Shown here piece by piece: positions 34,138 to 45,511 of a DNA stretch of 64,000 nucleotides. The notes under the pieces were generated by a model. It did no database searches and was not told the origin of the DNA. It saw only the letters and a list, made by a program, of their open reading frames with translations. This stretch comes from Platanthera guangdongensis. Its lineage: Eukaryota; Streptophyta; Magnoliopsida; Asparagales; Orchidaceae. The first letter of the stretch is position 1. Each line of letters opens with the position of its first letter. Made by a program: the position numbers and the translations under genes. The DNA is taken from positions 114,780,609 to 114,844,608 of the forward strand of contig CM077151.1 in assembly GCA_039583875.1 (NCBI GenBank), in the 5' to 3' direction.

Positions 34138-35328
34138 TCACGGGTGGCAGATGGGGCATGCACAAATGCAGTGCATCCAAAGATTCAGAGAGGGAGAGGA
34201 AAATGCTCCTTGCCCGGATACAGAATGGAGAATGGGGTTTTCCCGTGGAGAACTGTGAATGAGGTAGTAGGCAAGGAGAACATCATAGCCCCAATAAGAG
34301 CGAGGGACATGCATCTGGGTCATTAATGTGCGAGACACATCGAGGAGGTGACGGTTTTTGCGTTCCGCCACCCTATTTTCTTGGGAGGTATAAACACAGC
34401 TAGTTTGATGAATAATAGCATGTTGCACACAAAAAAGATGTAAAAGCATGACTCAGATACTCTTTAGCATTGTCAGAGCGAAAAATTTTAATACAAACAT
34501 TAAACTGAGTTTTAATTAACTGATAAAAAGAGATCCATACATCTAAAAGTTCAGAGCGATCTCGTAGGAGATACACGCAAGTACATCTAGAAAAATCATA
34601 AATAAAAGTTACAAAATAAGAACTACCCCGACCAACGGTGAGGGTAGGAGCAGGTCCCCAGACGTCGGAGTGGACAAGATTAAATGGACGAGTAGAGCCC
34701 CGACCTTGCTTCGGTGGGGAGGAGGAATGGTGATGCTTGCCTAGTTGACAAGCGTCGCAGTGGAGAGGAGTACTGGAGGGAGGGAGGTGGGGCAGAAGCT
34801 GATGTAGAAGTCGTGGTGGAGGATGACCGAGGCGGAGATGCCACTGGAGAAGATCCGTACAAGAAGATGAGAAGGCGGACAAGGCGAAAACGTTGTCGAG
34901 GAAGTAGAGGCCGCCGCTCTCAGTCCCAGTAGCAATCGTCCGGTGAGAGCTCGGATCCTGAAAAGAACAAGACGTCGGAGTAAATGTCACAGAACACTGA
35001 AGCTGCTTGCATAAAGAGGTAACAGACAATAGATTGCATGAAACTTGGGCACATAGAGAGTGTCCGCTAGTCGTAGTGACGGAGTAACATGAACCACTCC
35101 CGTCCCATGAACCGGGGAGGGAGAACCGTCCGCAACGAGGACCGGGGGCAACCGATCATGCTGGTCGAGTAAAGAGAAGAACTGGGGATTGCCCCTCATG
35201 TGATTAGTTACACCAGAGTCGATGAGCCATTTACCTTGAGTGACTATGTGGGCACTACCTGAGGATGTGACAACTGAGGCAGACGGCTTGGAAGAGTCAC
35301 CGGAGGGGCGAATATGGGGATGCTTCAT
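34138..35328 (-). pseudogene. Copia E protease and integrase
   Basis: Protease GKWLIDSGVTNHMRG keeps the catalytic DSG. Integrase has WHLRLGHPPP and CDACQLGKHHH (zinc region), then catalytic positions in TFIYDFSRCTCVYLL, IFRSDNAKEYLSH and, after a frameshift at about 34430, TSQENRVAERKNRHLL. The three acidic residues can all be seen, but not in one frame. Confidence 0.86.
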
Positions 35329-36135
35329 CCAGCAGCGTTCGAAAGTATGTCCGGTGCGGCCACAGTGACATCAGAGGTAACGGGAAGGAGCACGGCCGCC
35401 GGACTGGTGACTGCGGCTACCAGAGCTACTCCGCTGAGTTTGATGAGCATAGTTGTCCGGTGGAGGAGGAGCGGGCAGAAGTTGGCGCTGAAGGAGAGAG
35501 GTGACAGCAGCGATGCGGGCAGCGGTGGCATCTAAGGTAGGAGATTCTGCCTCACACAGAATTTGATGGAGGATCATGTCATAAGTATCAGGAAGCCGGA
35601 GCAGATAACACACAACCAGAAGCTCCTGGAAGTGCTTGTGTTGTTGAGCCAAATCTGCAGAAAAGTGGCGATTCTGAAGAATCTCAGCCCCAAGAGCCTG
35701 AACCTATTTGTAGGCAGCAGCAGGAGAAAAGGTAGGATGGGCAAAGAGGTCTGCATACAACGTACAGATGCGGGACGTCTGAGCCCCCTTGGAGTACAGA
35801 GCTGCAAGATGAAGCCAAGCTTCCTTGACCGTCTCATCATGACGGATGACGGGAAGGCACTCATCGGAAAGGCTGTTAGCGAGCCAAGTACGTACAAGCG
35901 CGTCACTCACATCCCAGTCATCAAAGAGAGGTGAAGTGGTAGGAGGTGGGTCATCAACGAGATGGTGGCATTTGCATTGCGAGCAGAGTAGAAAGGTGAC
36001 AGAGACGCTCCAATTCGGGTAGTTGGATCCGATAATCTTGGAAACGGTGCCAAGGTTCCCGGAAGGAGTAGGAGGAGGAGGCGGAACCGGATTAGTGACA
36101 GGGGTGGTGGCAGTAGAAGCATCAGAAAGAGCCAT
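35329..36135 (-). pseudogene. Copia E gag
   Basis: On the minus strand, ATG 36135 opens a Thr/Pro-rich start, then NYPNWSVSVTFLL, DALVRTWLANSLSDECL and EAWLHLAALYSKGAQ. After a stop the reading resumes at 35652 with QQHKHFQELLVVCYLLRLPD. Just before the protease is CHCGRTGHTFERC, a zinc knuckle whose first Cys position is a stop codon. Confidence 0.85.
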
Positions 36136-36497
36136 AGGAGTAGGAAAAGGGAAGCCGGGCGGTTAGGAAACAACCTGCACGGATAGGAAGAAGAAAAGCT
36201 GCAGCGGTCATGAGGGCAGAAACTAGCGGCCAAAAGAGCCACGACCAAGCCGTAGACCCAAGCAGAGGGGAAGAATTCGAATGGCTAGAGGACAGGCCAC
36301 TCGAACAGGAGCAGCGACAAAACAGGTCGCGGCGATAGGAGGCGGCGACTTAGAACAGGAAACAAAAAGGTCGCGCACACAGAGGGCAACGACAAGGAGA
36401 GGAAGAGGCCGCGCGGACAGGGTACAAACCGGCGAGATAAGCCGCGCGGACAGGGAGGGCACAGAATCAGGAGGAGTAGATCGAGCCCTCTGATACC
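36136..36497 (-). other. 5' leader of copia E
   Basis: GC-rich, no supported gene. It starts (minus strand) with CCGGTATCAGAGGGCTCG, a second primer-like site, 36 bases inside the first. Confidence 0.6.
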
Positions 36498-36520
36498 GGC
36501 ATGTTGAGAACCAAGGTCCA
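36498..36520 (+). repeat. 23-bp inverted copy of the E LTR terminus
   Basis: This is the exact reverse complement of 36770-36792, which holds the last 19 bases of the LTR plus four bases of flanking target DNA. Confidence 0.85.
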
Positions 36521-36521
36521 C

Positions 36522-36540
36522 CGGGATGGCTCTGATACCA
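36522..36540 (-). other. Primer binding site of E
   Basis: Minus strand TGGTATCAGAGCCATCCCG directly follows the LTR end CCACA. Initiator tRNA-Met type. Confidence 0.88.
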
Positions 36541-36788
36541 TGTGGAAACCACCTGTCACCACACATCTTCCCAAAACCCCGAGGTACTAGGAAGGGGGGA
36601 CGGGGGTACATAAACACCAAGGACCACCCGCTGCAGGTGATGTGGGACTAATCCATCCACGGGATGGCGGGGATATTCCGCCACACGGGGGGCCCACCGG
36701 GGTCAACACCCAGACCTGGAACGCGATGGGGAAGCCCAAATATTCGGTCCCACACACACCGAATCCTGCTGGACCTTGGTTCTCAACA
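36541..36788 (-). repeat. Outer LTR of E, upstream (5') copy
   Basis: 248 bp, minus strand TGTTGAGAACC ... GGTTTCCACA, followed by the primer site. 15 differences from 31384-31631 counted by eye. Confidence 0.9.
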
Positions 36789-37437
36789 TGCCTTACTTTT
36801 GATATTATCATATTACTCCTGTACATCTTTATAGTTCTGTTATACCACATCTAGCTTAGGTCTGCTGCCATCTGCTTTGACACTTCTCCACCTCAATATC
36901 TTCCTTATCGTCCTACCCGCACGGTGCCTAGGAGTCGCGGGGGGAGGCGGGGATGATAGTTGGCTTAGTCTTTTGACTAACGGTCGGTGGACCATTATTT
37001 TTCAGGGGCTCCGAATGGGAGACAGGCAGCATTGGGAGAGACAACAATAGCAGGGAATGGTGCACATGGAGGTGGGCCAGTATAGCTCGGGAGCACCCGC
37101 TTCTGTCTCCATGATTGTTTAGTTTTGTTAGTTTTCGCGAGTGACCTTGTAGTGAGGATTCTGATGTAATGGGCATAAGCCCGTTTACCTTTCTGTTCAT
37201 CTTTTTTGATACTCTTTTATTCTGGGACATGCTGTGATTCATGCTATTTACTTATATGTTATATGTTTTGTTGACTTGACATTTATTGTCTTCTTTCAAA
37301 AGCTTACGCATCTTTGGTGATTCTGTGTACCGTCAGGGTTGGCATTTCGTATTGATGATCTTCTGAGCGATTGTGTCACCGCGAAATGATGATTCTGGGC
37401 ATAAGACACGGTAGCCTGGAAAAAAAGGGGTCTTACA
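36789..37437 (+). repeat. LTR of gypsy element D, right piece
   Basis: It begins with the duplicated TGCCT and ends GGGGTCTTACA, three bases before a primer site. Non-coding. Confidence 0.7.
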
Positions 37438-37440
37438 AAC

Positions 37441-37452
37441 TGGTATCAGAGG
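37441..37452 (+). other. Primer binding site of D
   Basis: TGGTATCAGAGG, complementary to initiator tRNA-Met, at the usual distance from the LTR end. Confidence 0.85.
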
Positions 37453-37552
37453 CAACCTCGATCTGAAGAAAAAGAAGTCCACAAACCCTGGGCCACCCCG
37501 CACGAGCTTGGTTTGGGGACAAACTAGCAGCGGAAGCAATGATGTGCCCATA

Positions 37553-38746
37553 ATGGCAAATCACATGCAAAAGTACAATCTCTTTCCTTCCTTTCCCTTA
37601 ACGTCTAACAATTGGTATTCTCCTTGATAGCCAGTGACGAACCCACCTCTCCAGCAGGGGGCATTTCAGGCTCAGAACGTGATTCGACCCCCACAAGCTC
37701 CGACTCTATTCCAGCAGACAGAGATAGGCCAGACTTTGACTGCTATTCTGGAGGCCTTCAGGGCTCAGTAGGCTACGACTCCTATGCCAAATCTCGTGGA
37801 AAACTGGCTGAACGTCTTCCGGGAGCTTTCTCCCCTATCCTATCTTGGGACTGAAACTACAGTTCGTGTGGAGGAGTGGCTGGACATCATTTACGAGATG
37901 ATGGCTAGTATTAGATGCCCGTCAGAGTAGGTTGTGACTTTAGCATTGTTATGTCTGGAGTCACTTGCAAAGAGGTGGTGGAAGTCATTGCTGGACACTA
38001 CCTTTGCTGGAAAGGATAGTGCGGAAATTTCCTGGGAGGAGTTCAGGGCAGCCCTACTGGAGCATTATGTACCTCAGTCAGCGAGAGATGAGTTGGAGGA
38101 CAGGTTCCTGCAGTTGAGGTAGGGAAGCAGGAGAGTTTTGGAGTACTATCGGGAGTTTACTCATTTAACCCGCTTTGCGGATTAGTACCAGCTGGATGAT
38201 GCGGGATACGCGAAGAGGTTATACAAGGGACTTCACGATGACATGAGGAAGGCCCTCCTCTTCGTCTCTGATGGGAGTTTGGCCAGGATCTTGGAGATGG
38301 CGAAGAAACTGGAGGCAGACCAGCGTGCTGCTCGGGGCCTGAAGAGATCTGTCAATGATGCTGTGATCGGCGGTAGGAGAGACCCGGCGAGAGGTCGAGT
38401 TATTAGGGAAAAGTGGAACGGGGATCAGCCCCGTTAGGATGGAATACAGGAGCAGAGGACACTGGTGGTGTTGGCTCCTCATCCACTATAGATGAGGGAG
38501 ATGCTGAGGGAAGTGCAGGAGCCACCGACATGTTATCGGTGCAACTAGCCGGGGCACATTCAGAAGAACTTCCGTATGAGAGGAGCACCATTACGAGCAT
38601 TCCAGGAGGCCCCACTTTCTCAGTAGTTTAGTGTGCATGGACGTGGCTAGGACTGTGGATTTCAATGGAGAGAGCGCAGGCAGGACAGGGGATAGGTTTA
38701 TGCCTTGGTCTGGCACAGCCCCGGGACCCGGAGAAGGTAACAACAG
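37553..38746 (+). pseudogene. Ty3/gypsy D gag
   Basis: From ATG 37553 (MANHMQKYNLFPSFPLTSN) a single frame can be followed to about 38746 through many stops, without frameshift. Retrotrans_gag core: VRVEEWLDIIYEMMA, LESLAKRWWKSLL, WEEFRAALLEHYVPQSARD, RVLEYYREFTHLTRFAD, YQLDDAGYAKRLYKGLHDD. A zinc knuckle near 38526 reads CYRCN, a stop, then PGHIQKNF, with Phe in place of the last Cys. The VYAL motif that normally leads to protease is at about 38698. Fits Del/Tekay-type gypsy gag. Confidence 0.86.
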
Positions 38747-38875
38747 GTATATCACATTTTTCTTTTTAAAGTTCTTTTCTTTCTAAGATGAGACCGTGTA
38801 GATTTGAAACATTTTAAATGCTAAGGAAAAATCTGAAACTAGATAACTAAGATTACTCTAATAAACTCAAGAGTA
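38747..38875 (+). other. AT-rich spacer between D gag and protease
   Basis: About 130 bases, T- and A-rich with stops in all frames, lie between VYAL and the protease in a family where these are normally continuous. It starts GTATAT and ends AGTAG, so it resembles an intron, but removal does not restore one frame exactly. Window base 1 lies inside the unit 1 copy. Confidence 0.5.
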
Positions 38876-39589
38876 GTGTTGGTGTATGGCAAGCCTGCCC
38901 TCACTCTCTTCGACATGGGGGCATCACACAATTTCATCTCAGAGTACTTCGTCGAGAAGCTGGAGGGTGTTATATTTTATGAGGGAGTTACCTGGAGGGT
39001 GCATGTCCAAAATGGGATGGTGGTCCAATCTACTGCAAGTTGCATTCTGAGGGTGACCATCGATGGGTTGACCCTTGAAGCCCCAACAATGACCCTGAGA
39101 TTGCCGGACTTCAATCTCGTTCTGGATATGGCATGGCTCACCCAAAATCACGGTCGGATTAAATGCCTGGTGAGGAGGGTTATACTCAGATGTGGCAATG
39201 TATATGCGACGTTTGTAGGTACTGCTCTGATTTCCTGTCTCTTTCTCTCTTCTATTCTGGATGTCAAGGCCCACATGCAGGGAGATGAGGTTTACCAGGT
39301 GTTGTTCGACATGGATGATGTCAAGGGTTACATTGCTTATATTCCAGTGGTTCGAAACTTTGCTGATGTAATCCCAGCGAAGATGCCAAGGTTACAACCA
39401 CATCGGGAGCAGGACTTCCAGATTCAGCTCGTGCTGGGGGCTAAGCCAGGATCAAGAGCACCCTACCATATGGCCACGAAGTAGCTGGTAGAGTTTTAGA
39501 GCTAATTACAGGAGCTGGTAGAAGAAGGATTTGTCAGGCGAACTGAGTGTAAGGCTGAGGGCCTGAGGTGTAAGCTCTGGGGAGCATAT
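38876..39589 (+). pseudogene. Ty3/gypsy D protease and RT start, unit 2 copy
   Basis: Open for 203 codons: YGKPALTLFDMGASHNFIS (DMG at the active site), LRLPDFNLVLDMAWL, then the RT lead-in VVRNFADVIPAKMPRL, REQDFQIQLVLGAKPGSRAPYHM, then stops and EGFVRR. The rest of RT, RNase H and integrase is absent; element X follows. Confidence 0.85.
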
Positions 39590-39844
39590 TGTTGGAGTTT
39601 GTGCCTAGTCCAACAAAATAGTTGGATAGGTGGGAGGGAAAGTGGATGTACCCAATTGGGGAACCACTATAAACAACTGTGCGGTTGGCTGTGTTGTTGT
39701 TTTTCTTTTCTATTTTAGGTGCTAAGGACAAGCTCTACATCACATAGTAAGATATCAACAAAAAGACTTAAAAAATTTAAAGACATATTCACCCACCACC
39801 CCCCCACTATAGGTGATTAGCTAACCTTAAGTAAATAACTTTCA
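39590..39844 (+). repeat. Short 5' LTR of Sirevirus-like element X, unit 2
   Basis: Counterpart of 790-1038. TGTTGGAG ... AACTTTCA followed by AGTGGTATCAGAGGG, an intact iMet-type primer site at 39847. Confidence 0.62.
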
Positions 39845-39950
39845 AGTGGTATCAGAGGGAGGTTGCTCAAAAAGGACCTAACAGTCTGAGTAGACCTCAA
39901 TGGATAGCTAAAAGGGTTATACTTGTGGGTTCAAAAGAGAACCATAAGGA

Positions 39951-41650
39951 ATGGAGCTCCAAGACTGCAGAAAGGGGAAGTTCGGTACCAGGAAAGAAAG
40001 GGTAAGGCAAATCATGGAAGTCTGATCCTAGGGTACTTGCAATATTTCAAGAAGGACCTTTCATCCTCATGAAGGTATCAATCTTAGATACAGAAGTCTA
40101 GACTCCAAAGAGTTATGCAGAAATGACTGGAGATTAATTCATCTTTGAAAATATAGACAAGAGGGCAGTACACATCACGATAAGTACCATGGATGACTCA
40201 ACCCTCATGAGAGTAGTTCACTGTTAGACAGCAAAAGAAATGTGGGACTCACTGACTGCCTATATGGAAGGGGCAGAGGAGGAAAGAGATGATAGCAATG
40301 TCAGTCTATCAGACAGTGAATCAAAGCCTGAAAATGAAAAAGAAGCCTTCATTGGGCAACATGCTGCTATTGCAGATGAAGATCAAGACCATTTAGATAC
40401 CAAGATATAGAGCAGAGCCCTTCTATCACACTCAAAAAGTGATTTTAAGGTGAATGAAAATATCAGTGGCTGTTGTGAGGGGATGGATTTGACAGAAGAA
40501 GAATCCTGCCAGGATCAGCCTACTCTAGATTAGGTACAATCTATGTCTAGATCTTCTTATTGCTCAGGTCATGAGTCTTGCTCAGACTTTGATGCTTCCT
40601 CATCAAGTGATGATGAGGGTCCTTTGATAGAGGATGATATCAATCAATTGATTGACAATCATTATGTCCTTCTGAAAGATTTCAAGGAAAGCAGGCTGCT
40701 TGTTAAGAAACAAGCAGAGGAAATTGCCTCCCTCCAGCGAGCTGCTTCCCAGTAAGATCAGACTTCATCCTTGCTATCTCAAAAAGAGAGGGAAGTTGCT
40801 CATCTGAAGATCATGGTAGATATCCATGTTGAGTCTATCAAATATAAGGACTCTATGATCAATGTTTTTGAAGGGAAACTTGAAAGGGAGAATGGGATAG
40901 TGGCTAATTTCTCTGAGATCAAAAGAAAATCTGAATCTGAGTGGATTATAAAAGTTATGCAACCTCATAGCTAGGAGAGGCCATGCTCCTGTTGTTCCAT
41001 AGTCAACCTTTCATAAGGTAATCCTCCCTTCTAATAGGTATGACCAAGGCTGCATGCATGGTCACTGGGAGAATGACAATTCTTCTTGTAAGACTAAAAA
41101 GTATCTTCCAATGGAAGACGAAAGGGTAGGGGAATGAGTGACTTTAAGGATCTCAATGAAAAGTACAAAAGTCCCATGTTAGACCATTTTTATTTGATGT
41201 CTCAGCCCCAACTCACAAGGGAAAGGCAGTGGATTTCACTAAAGCCTATCTAGCAAGGACTCAGAGCAAGGGTCAGTCTACCAGTAAGCCTAAATTGGCT
41301 TGTTTTGAGGATATAATCAGCGTGACTCCTGCAAAGAAGAAAGCAGAAAATACCATTTAGGGCAAGTAAAGTAAGTCTGTTGGAATACTAACCTTCATTC
41401 AGATCCTTGCTGAAAGGAACCTGATGAAAACTACTGCTCCTCTTACTTTTGCTCAGAGAAGAAGATATAATATCCATGAGTGTTGGTGTTGTGGTAAGGT
41501 GGGGCATTTTGCCCTAGATTGTTTGCAAAATCCTTCTGTGTCTAGAGCAAAAGTTAGACTACCTGTCAAAAATTCTGCTGGTAGGCATGTTAGCTTTCAG
41601 TCTAATCAGAACCTAGGACCCAATACCTATTGTGGCCCTAAGGTAAGATA
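39951..41650 (+). pseudogene. Sirevirus X gag, unit 2
   Basis: It starts at ATG 39951 and is more broken at the N-terminus than unit 1 (stops near 40024, frameshifts). It continues past the unit 1 deletion: Ser-rich acidic stretch (SRSSYCSGHESCSDFDASSS), a coiled-coil-like Lys/Glu-rich segment (40600-40970), and an intact zinc knuckle CWCCGKVGHFALDC at 41481-41522. Layout matches the B gag, which identifies it as Sirevirus. Confidence 0.78.
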
Positions 41651-43835
41651 ATTATATTTTGCAGGTTAGCCTAAGTGCCCATCCCCCATGTGGCACTTGG
41701 ACAGAAAATTTTCCAGAACTTGGACTGGAACAAGAAAGTTATCCTATGGTTCATACCCCAAGGATAAGGATGTTGTGTGCATTCCTAAAGATGGATAAAG
41801 TGCACAAGCCTTAGACAAAGACCAGCAGGATCTAGCCACTAGGACTATCTGCTTGGACTAAGATTTGCTTCCACACCAGCAAACTAAGAGAAGAATAAGT
41901 AGGGTGTACACATCACTGAGGAAAATCACTAGAAGTATCTCCTCTATGAACAATAAGGAAGATGCACACAGTGCTCAGCTTATCAGACACACTATATAGA
42001 AGGGTCAAAGTATCAAGTGATATCATCAACTGAAATGATGACTGACAGTCATAAGGACAGTATCTGTGCAAATGCTGATGGGGGCCTTGTTCAGTCAAGG
42101 TTGTTGGACAAGCTTGAATCTTACCCAAAGTTCCCCCAGCACAGAATATATCAGCATTACTTTTAAGGATCAGCTTGTCCCCATGGAAATAACTGAGTAT
42201 GAGAGAGAGACTATTAAGATGTTTACAACTGCTGTGAAAGATCAAGTTCACAAGAACAGCTAGGTTGCTCCAACTATCGCTGATATAAGTCAACACATTC
42301 CTATGGGAATAACAGTGCAAAGAAAGACTTAGTATCAAGTGGTTTTAAAGAATAGCAGCTGAAGGAGAAGAGAAAGCTGGCAGAAGCACCAGTGGTATCA
42401 TCAACAATCAGCTAGGGGGAGAAGAGAATCACAGCAGACCAACTACTCCCTGACTATTCAGAAACCAAGAAGGGATTGATCATGTGGTGATCAAGTTGGG
42501 AGATCAACCCTAGTTTATTACTACTGTTTTACAGTCTGTATTGCTGCCATAAGAATATGCTGATGCAGGACAAGTGTAAATGGCCAGCATATTCTAAAAA
42601 TGCATGAGGCCCTAAGTGGTGGAAAAGACCTTCAGTCTTTTGATAACTTTTTAAGTGGGATACCTCAATTGGTATCAAGGATGACATATAAAACCCTACC
42701 AAATCTATCCAAGTAGTATTCAACCAACTCAAACTGTCAGGTAGATTTTTCTGATGCATATCTGGTGCTGAAGAAGTGAGAATAGTGAAAGGACAATTCC
42801 TGCACCTCCTCATAGTATAAGGAAGAACACAACAATTCTGGGATGATGCTCTCCAAAGGAGACAGAGCTGACCGCCCAGTCACATGAAAGGAGAATAGGT
42901 GAGGAGATGCACCGCCACCATAGAGTGCAAGGTAGACAGGAAGATCAATGATGGAACCTACCAAATCCTATAAAGAAGACTGACTACTTGGAGTTGCAAG
43001 AAAGAAACCAGTCATGCAATATCATCTCCATGGTATCAGGACCACATTCTCCAGATAAGTAGAACAACCTTATATTGACATTCTACTTGTATTATCTAGA
43101 TTGCTAGGAATCCTGTCCTTCACAGCAGGTCTATGCACATGTACATTAAGTATCAGTTTGTTAAGGAGATCTTGGAAAAACTCAATCCTAAGTTTGTCCT
43201 CACTGACAAGTGGCTGATATGTTTATCATATTACTAGATGAAGTCAAGTTCAACACCCTTTAGGTTGAGATTAGGTATGTTGAACTTGGAATAGCTTCAG
43301 TTGCTCCCTGTTATACTTGTATTGCAGGAATTACATTTCTTGTAGGTAGATAAGTTCTTGATGTAACATCAAGACTATAAAGAACATCAAGTGGTATCCA
43401 GACTGACGTAGACTAGAATGTCTACCAGGAATCTGACAAAGAATGCCTCAGTTGAGGGGGAGCTGGAAGCGGCTGTAGTAGATCAGCTGTCACAACTGCT
43501 GATTATTTTGTCTTAAGGACAATTCACAGACCAAGGGAGAGAGTATGATAAGAGGAAGAACTATCAGACAGCTCAAGTGGATCCATGGTTCACTCAAGTG
43601 CCATGGGGCTGCAGTGATGTGGTGTATCAATGATATCACAACGAGTGGATGTTCGTTCTATAAATAAAACTTCAGGAAGAGGAACTATATGTGCAGCAAA
43701 TTCAAATGAAGCAGTGTTGAGCTGATTCAATATATCAACACAAAAGGTATGACTCCTAATATGGTAGATTGATCACTAGGATAATTTCCTTACTGTTATC
43801 AACATAGGACTTTGACTAGGATTAAGAGATAATCT
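41643..43835 (+). other. Decayed pol and 3' remnant of X
   Basis: GTAAGATAATTATATTTTGCAG-like sequence (41643-41664) sits at the gag-pol boundary, then a relic of protease (PMWHLDRKF ... TWTGTRKL). The remaining roughly 2 kb has no readable integrase or RT motif that I can find. A few short segments look like the 3' leader of Sireviruses (TGAGGGGGAGCTGG near 43454). Most of pol is deleted. Confidence 0.55.
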
Positions 43836-45421
43836 TGTTGAAAATCATGAAGTGAAAGTGGGTGATGGGGAAGACCGTGCGGTCTTAGCGGTCTGACTCG
43901 GCGGCCTAGGCGGACTGATGTTGCGGCCTGGCTGGACTGACCAGGTTGGTCTTGGTGTCTTGGATATTCTAGTTGAGCGGCCTGCACAGCCTGTCTCTGG
44001 CGGTCTGGTGCTGGTGCTCAGTTCGGCCTACAGTTCTGCAGATAGGAGGGTAATGGAGTAACCGCGCGGTTTGGATGATAAGTCCGTAGAGTGTGGCGAA
44101 CTTGATTAGAGTCTGCGGAATTCGTTATTGCGGACTGTCTTTAGTGATAGGCTTTGGTCCTTGCCTAGTTCTCCGACATTGCAGGTAGTATTATCCGCAC
44201 TCATGTGGTGGACTGAGCATGGCAATCTGTCTTGGAGCTGGCGGACTGGGGCTTTGTCCGCCGAGCTCGCGCTGGACTCTTGGTGGTTTGCTGGACTTGG
44301 TCACACTCTGTGAAAAGTCTAGGGCTTGCACAGTGTCCGCAGAGTTTGCTGTTGACTGGGTGGTATGCTTATTTGTCGTGGACTATTGTGGCTGGCTGAG
44401 TTATTCTTGAGCTGTGCGGACTGTCGCCATGTCCGCGTATGGCATTGGGACTAATGCAGTATAGGTTGTGGCTATGTTCGTGTGATGTGTAGTGAGGCAG
44501 ACTGGTCGGGTGCTTGCGGTCTATACAGGCTGTTTCCTTATCCGCATAGTGTGTACGGACTGCGGTGGAGTCCGCCTGGTGGTGGACACCTTGCCTAGAT
44601 TCCTGGCGAGTTTTTTGAAGTACAGCTAAGTGCTTGCAGACTTGGTGGACTGGGCTTTGCTAGCTGCGAGCTGGGGTGGTGACTCTATTCTTTAAGGTGG
44701 TGACCAGACCTCTCACCTCGCCTATAAATAGACCCCTCCCAGCACGTCTACAGTAACTAAAGGAATAGTAAGTTGAGACTTGGTTAAGTGCGGAATCCTC
44801 GGTTTTCTTATCCACGCGGTTTGATCAGAGTTAACTGGTTGTTGTTTGCAGGTTGCGCGGCTAGCACTGTGGAGCCAGGAGTTTGGCTTTGACTTCGGTC
44901 ATGATCAGTGAAGTTTGCGGTCACAATCGGCGGTATCAGTAGGTCGCTTCTGCAGCTTGTCAGTTTTCTCTGCTTCAGCTTTTCCAAGTTCAATAACCTC
45001 TCTGCCGGATTCGAGCGATTAGGCAGTCTGTTTTTTAGTTCCGCAGCATTTAATGAATAACGGCTTGTCCGCGCGATCTCGCGGTCTCGGCGGACTCCGT
45101 GTCCTATTCGGCTTCTAACAGCAGTAGTTCGGGCAATTTCGTTGACTTTAGCGGACTGGGCGATCTCGGCGGTCTCCAGTTCTGTCCCCCCAGATTGATC
45201 TGTTTCTTTCTGTTTTTCCTTGTACTGGCGAAATCATGTCTCGCCACGTATACCTCGCCCTGTAAAGAAGTTAAAAAATATACGATCTGCTTGTTCCTTC
45301 TACTTGCAATTGGTGTTTGAGCTTGCTTTCCTAGTTTCGTGTGATCAAGGTGTGATCTTGGTAGCTCTGAGAATATTAATTTTGCGTCAGACTATCTTGC
45401 TGATCATCTTGAGAAATTTCA
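43836..45421 (+). repeat. 5' LTR of copia A, unit 2
   Basis: Complete. TATA box at 44723-44730. It ends next to the primer site ACTTGGTATCAGAGG (45422). The left flank is Sirevirus X. Confidence 0.9.
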
Positions 45422-45511
45422 ACTTGGTATCAGAGGGAGGTTCAGTTTCTTGAGCGGTGATAAACTTGTGTTGTGCTATGTGCTTCTAAAAGCTTAACCA
45501 AGGTTATTGCA

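Larger units (their letters stand above)
31384..36788 (-). mobile_element. Element E: composite Ty1/copia with three LTRs
   Basis: Outer LTRs of 248 bp at 31384-31631 and 36541-36788 (15 differences), flanked by TGCCT at 31379-31383 and 36789-36793. Reading the minus strand: outer LTR, primer site, a second primer-like GGTATCAGAGG, gag, protease, integrase, RT, RNase H, a polypurine tract, an unrelated 416-bp LTR (31662-32077), a second copy of the first primer site, a short polypurine tract, then the outer LTR. Exact outer target duplication suggests that the whole composite inserted once. Confidence 0.88.

Noticed and set aside
33676..34163. Pro/Ser-rich open frames on the minus strand that could look like a host extensin-like gene
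   Set aside because: They lie exactly between the integrase and RT of copia E, in collinear order, so they are the retrotransposon linker and its shadow frames.
12..36540. tRNA-like words TGGTATCAGAG at several places
   Set aside because: They are primer binding sites beside LTR ends; no tRNA cloverleaf surrounds them.
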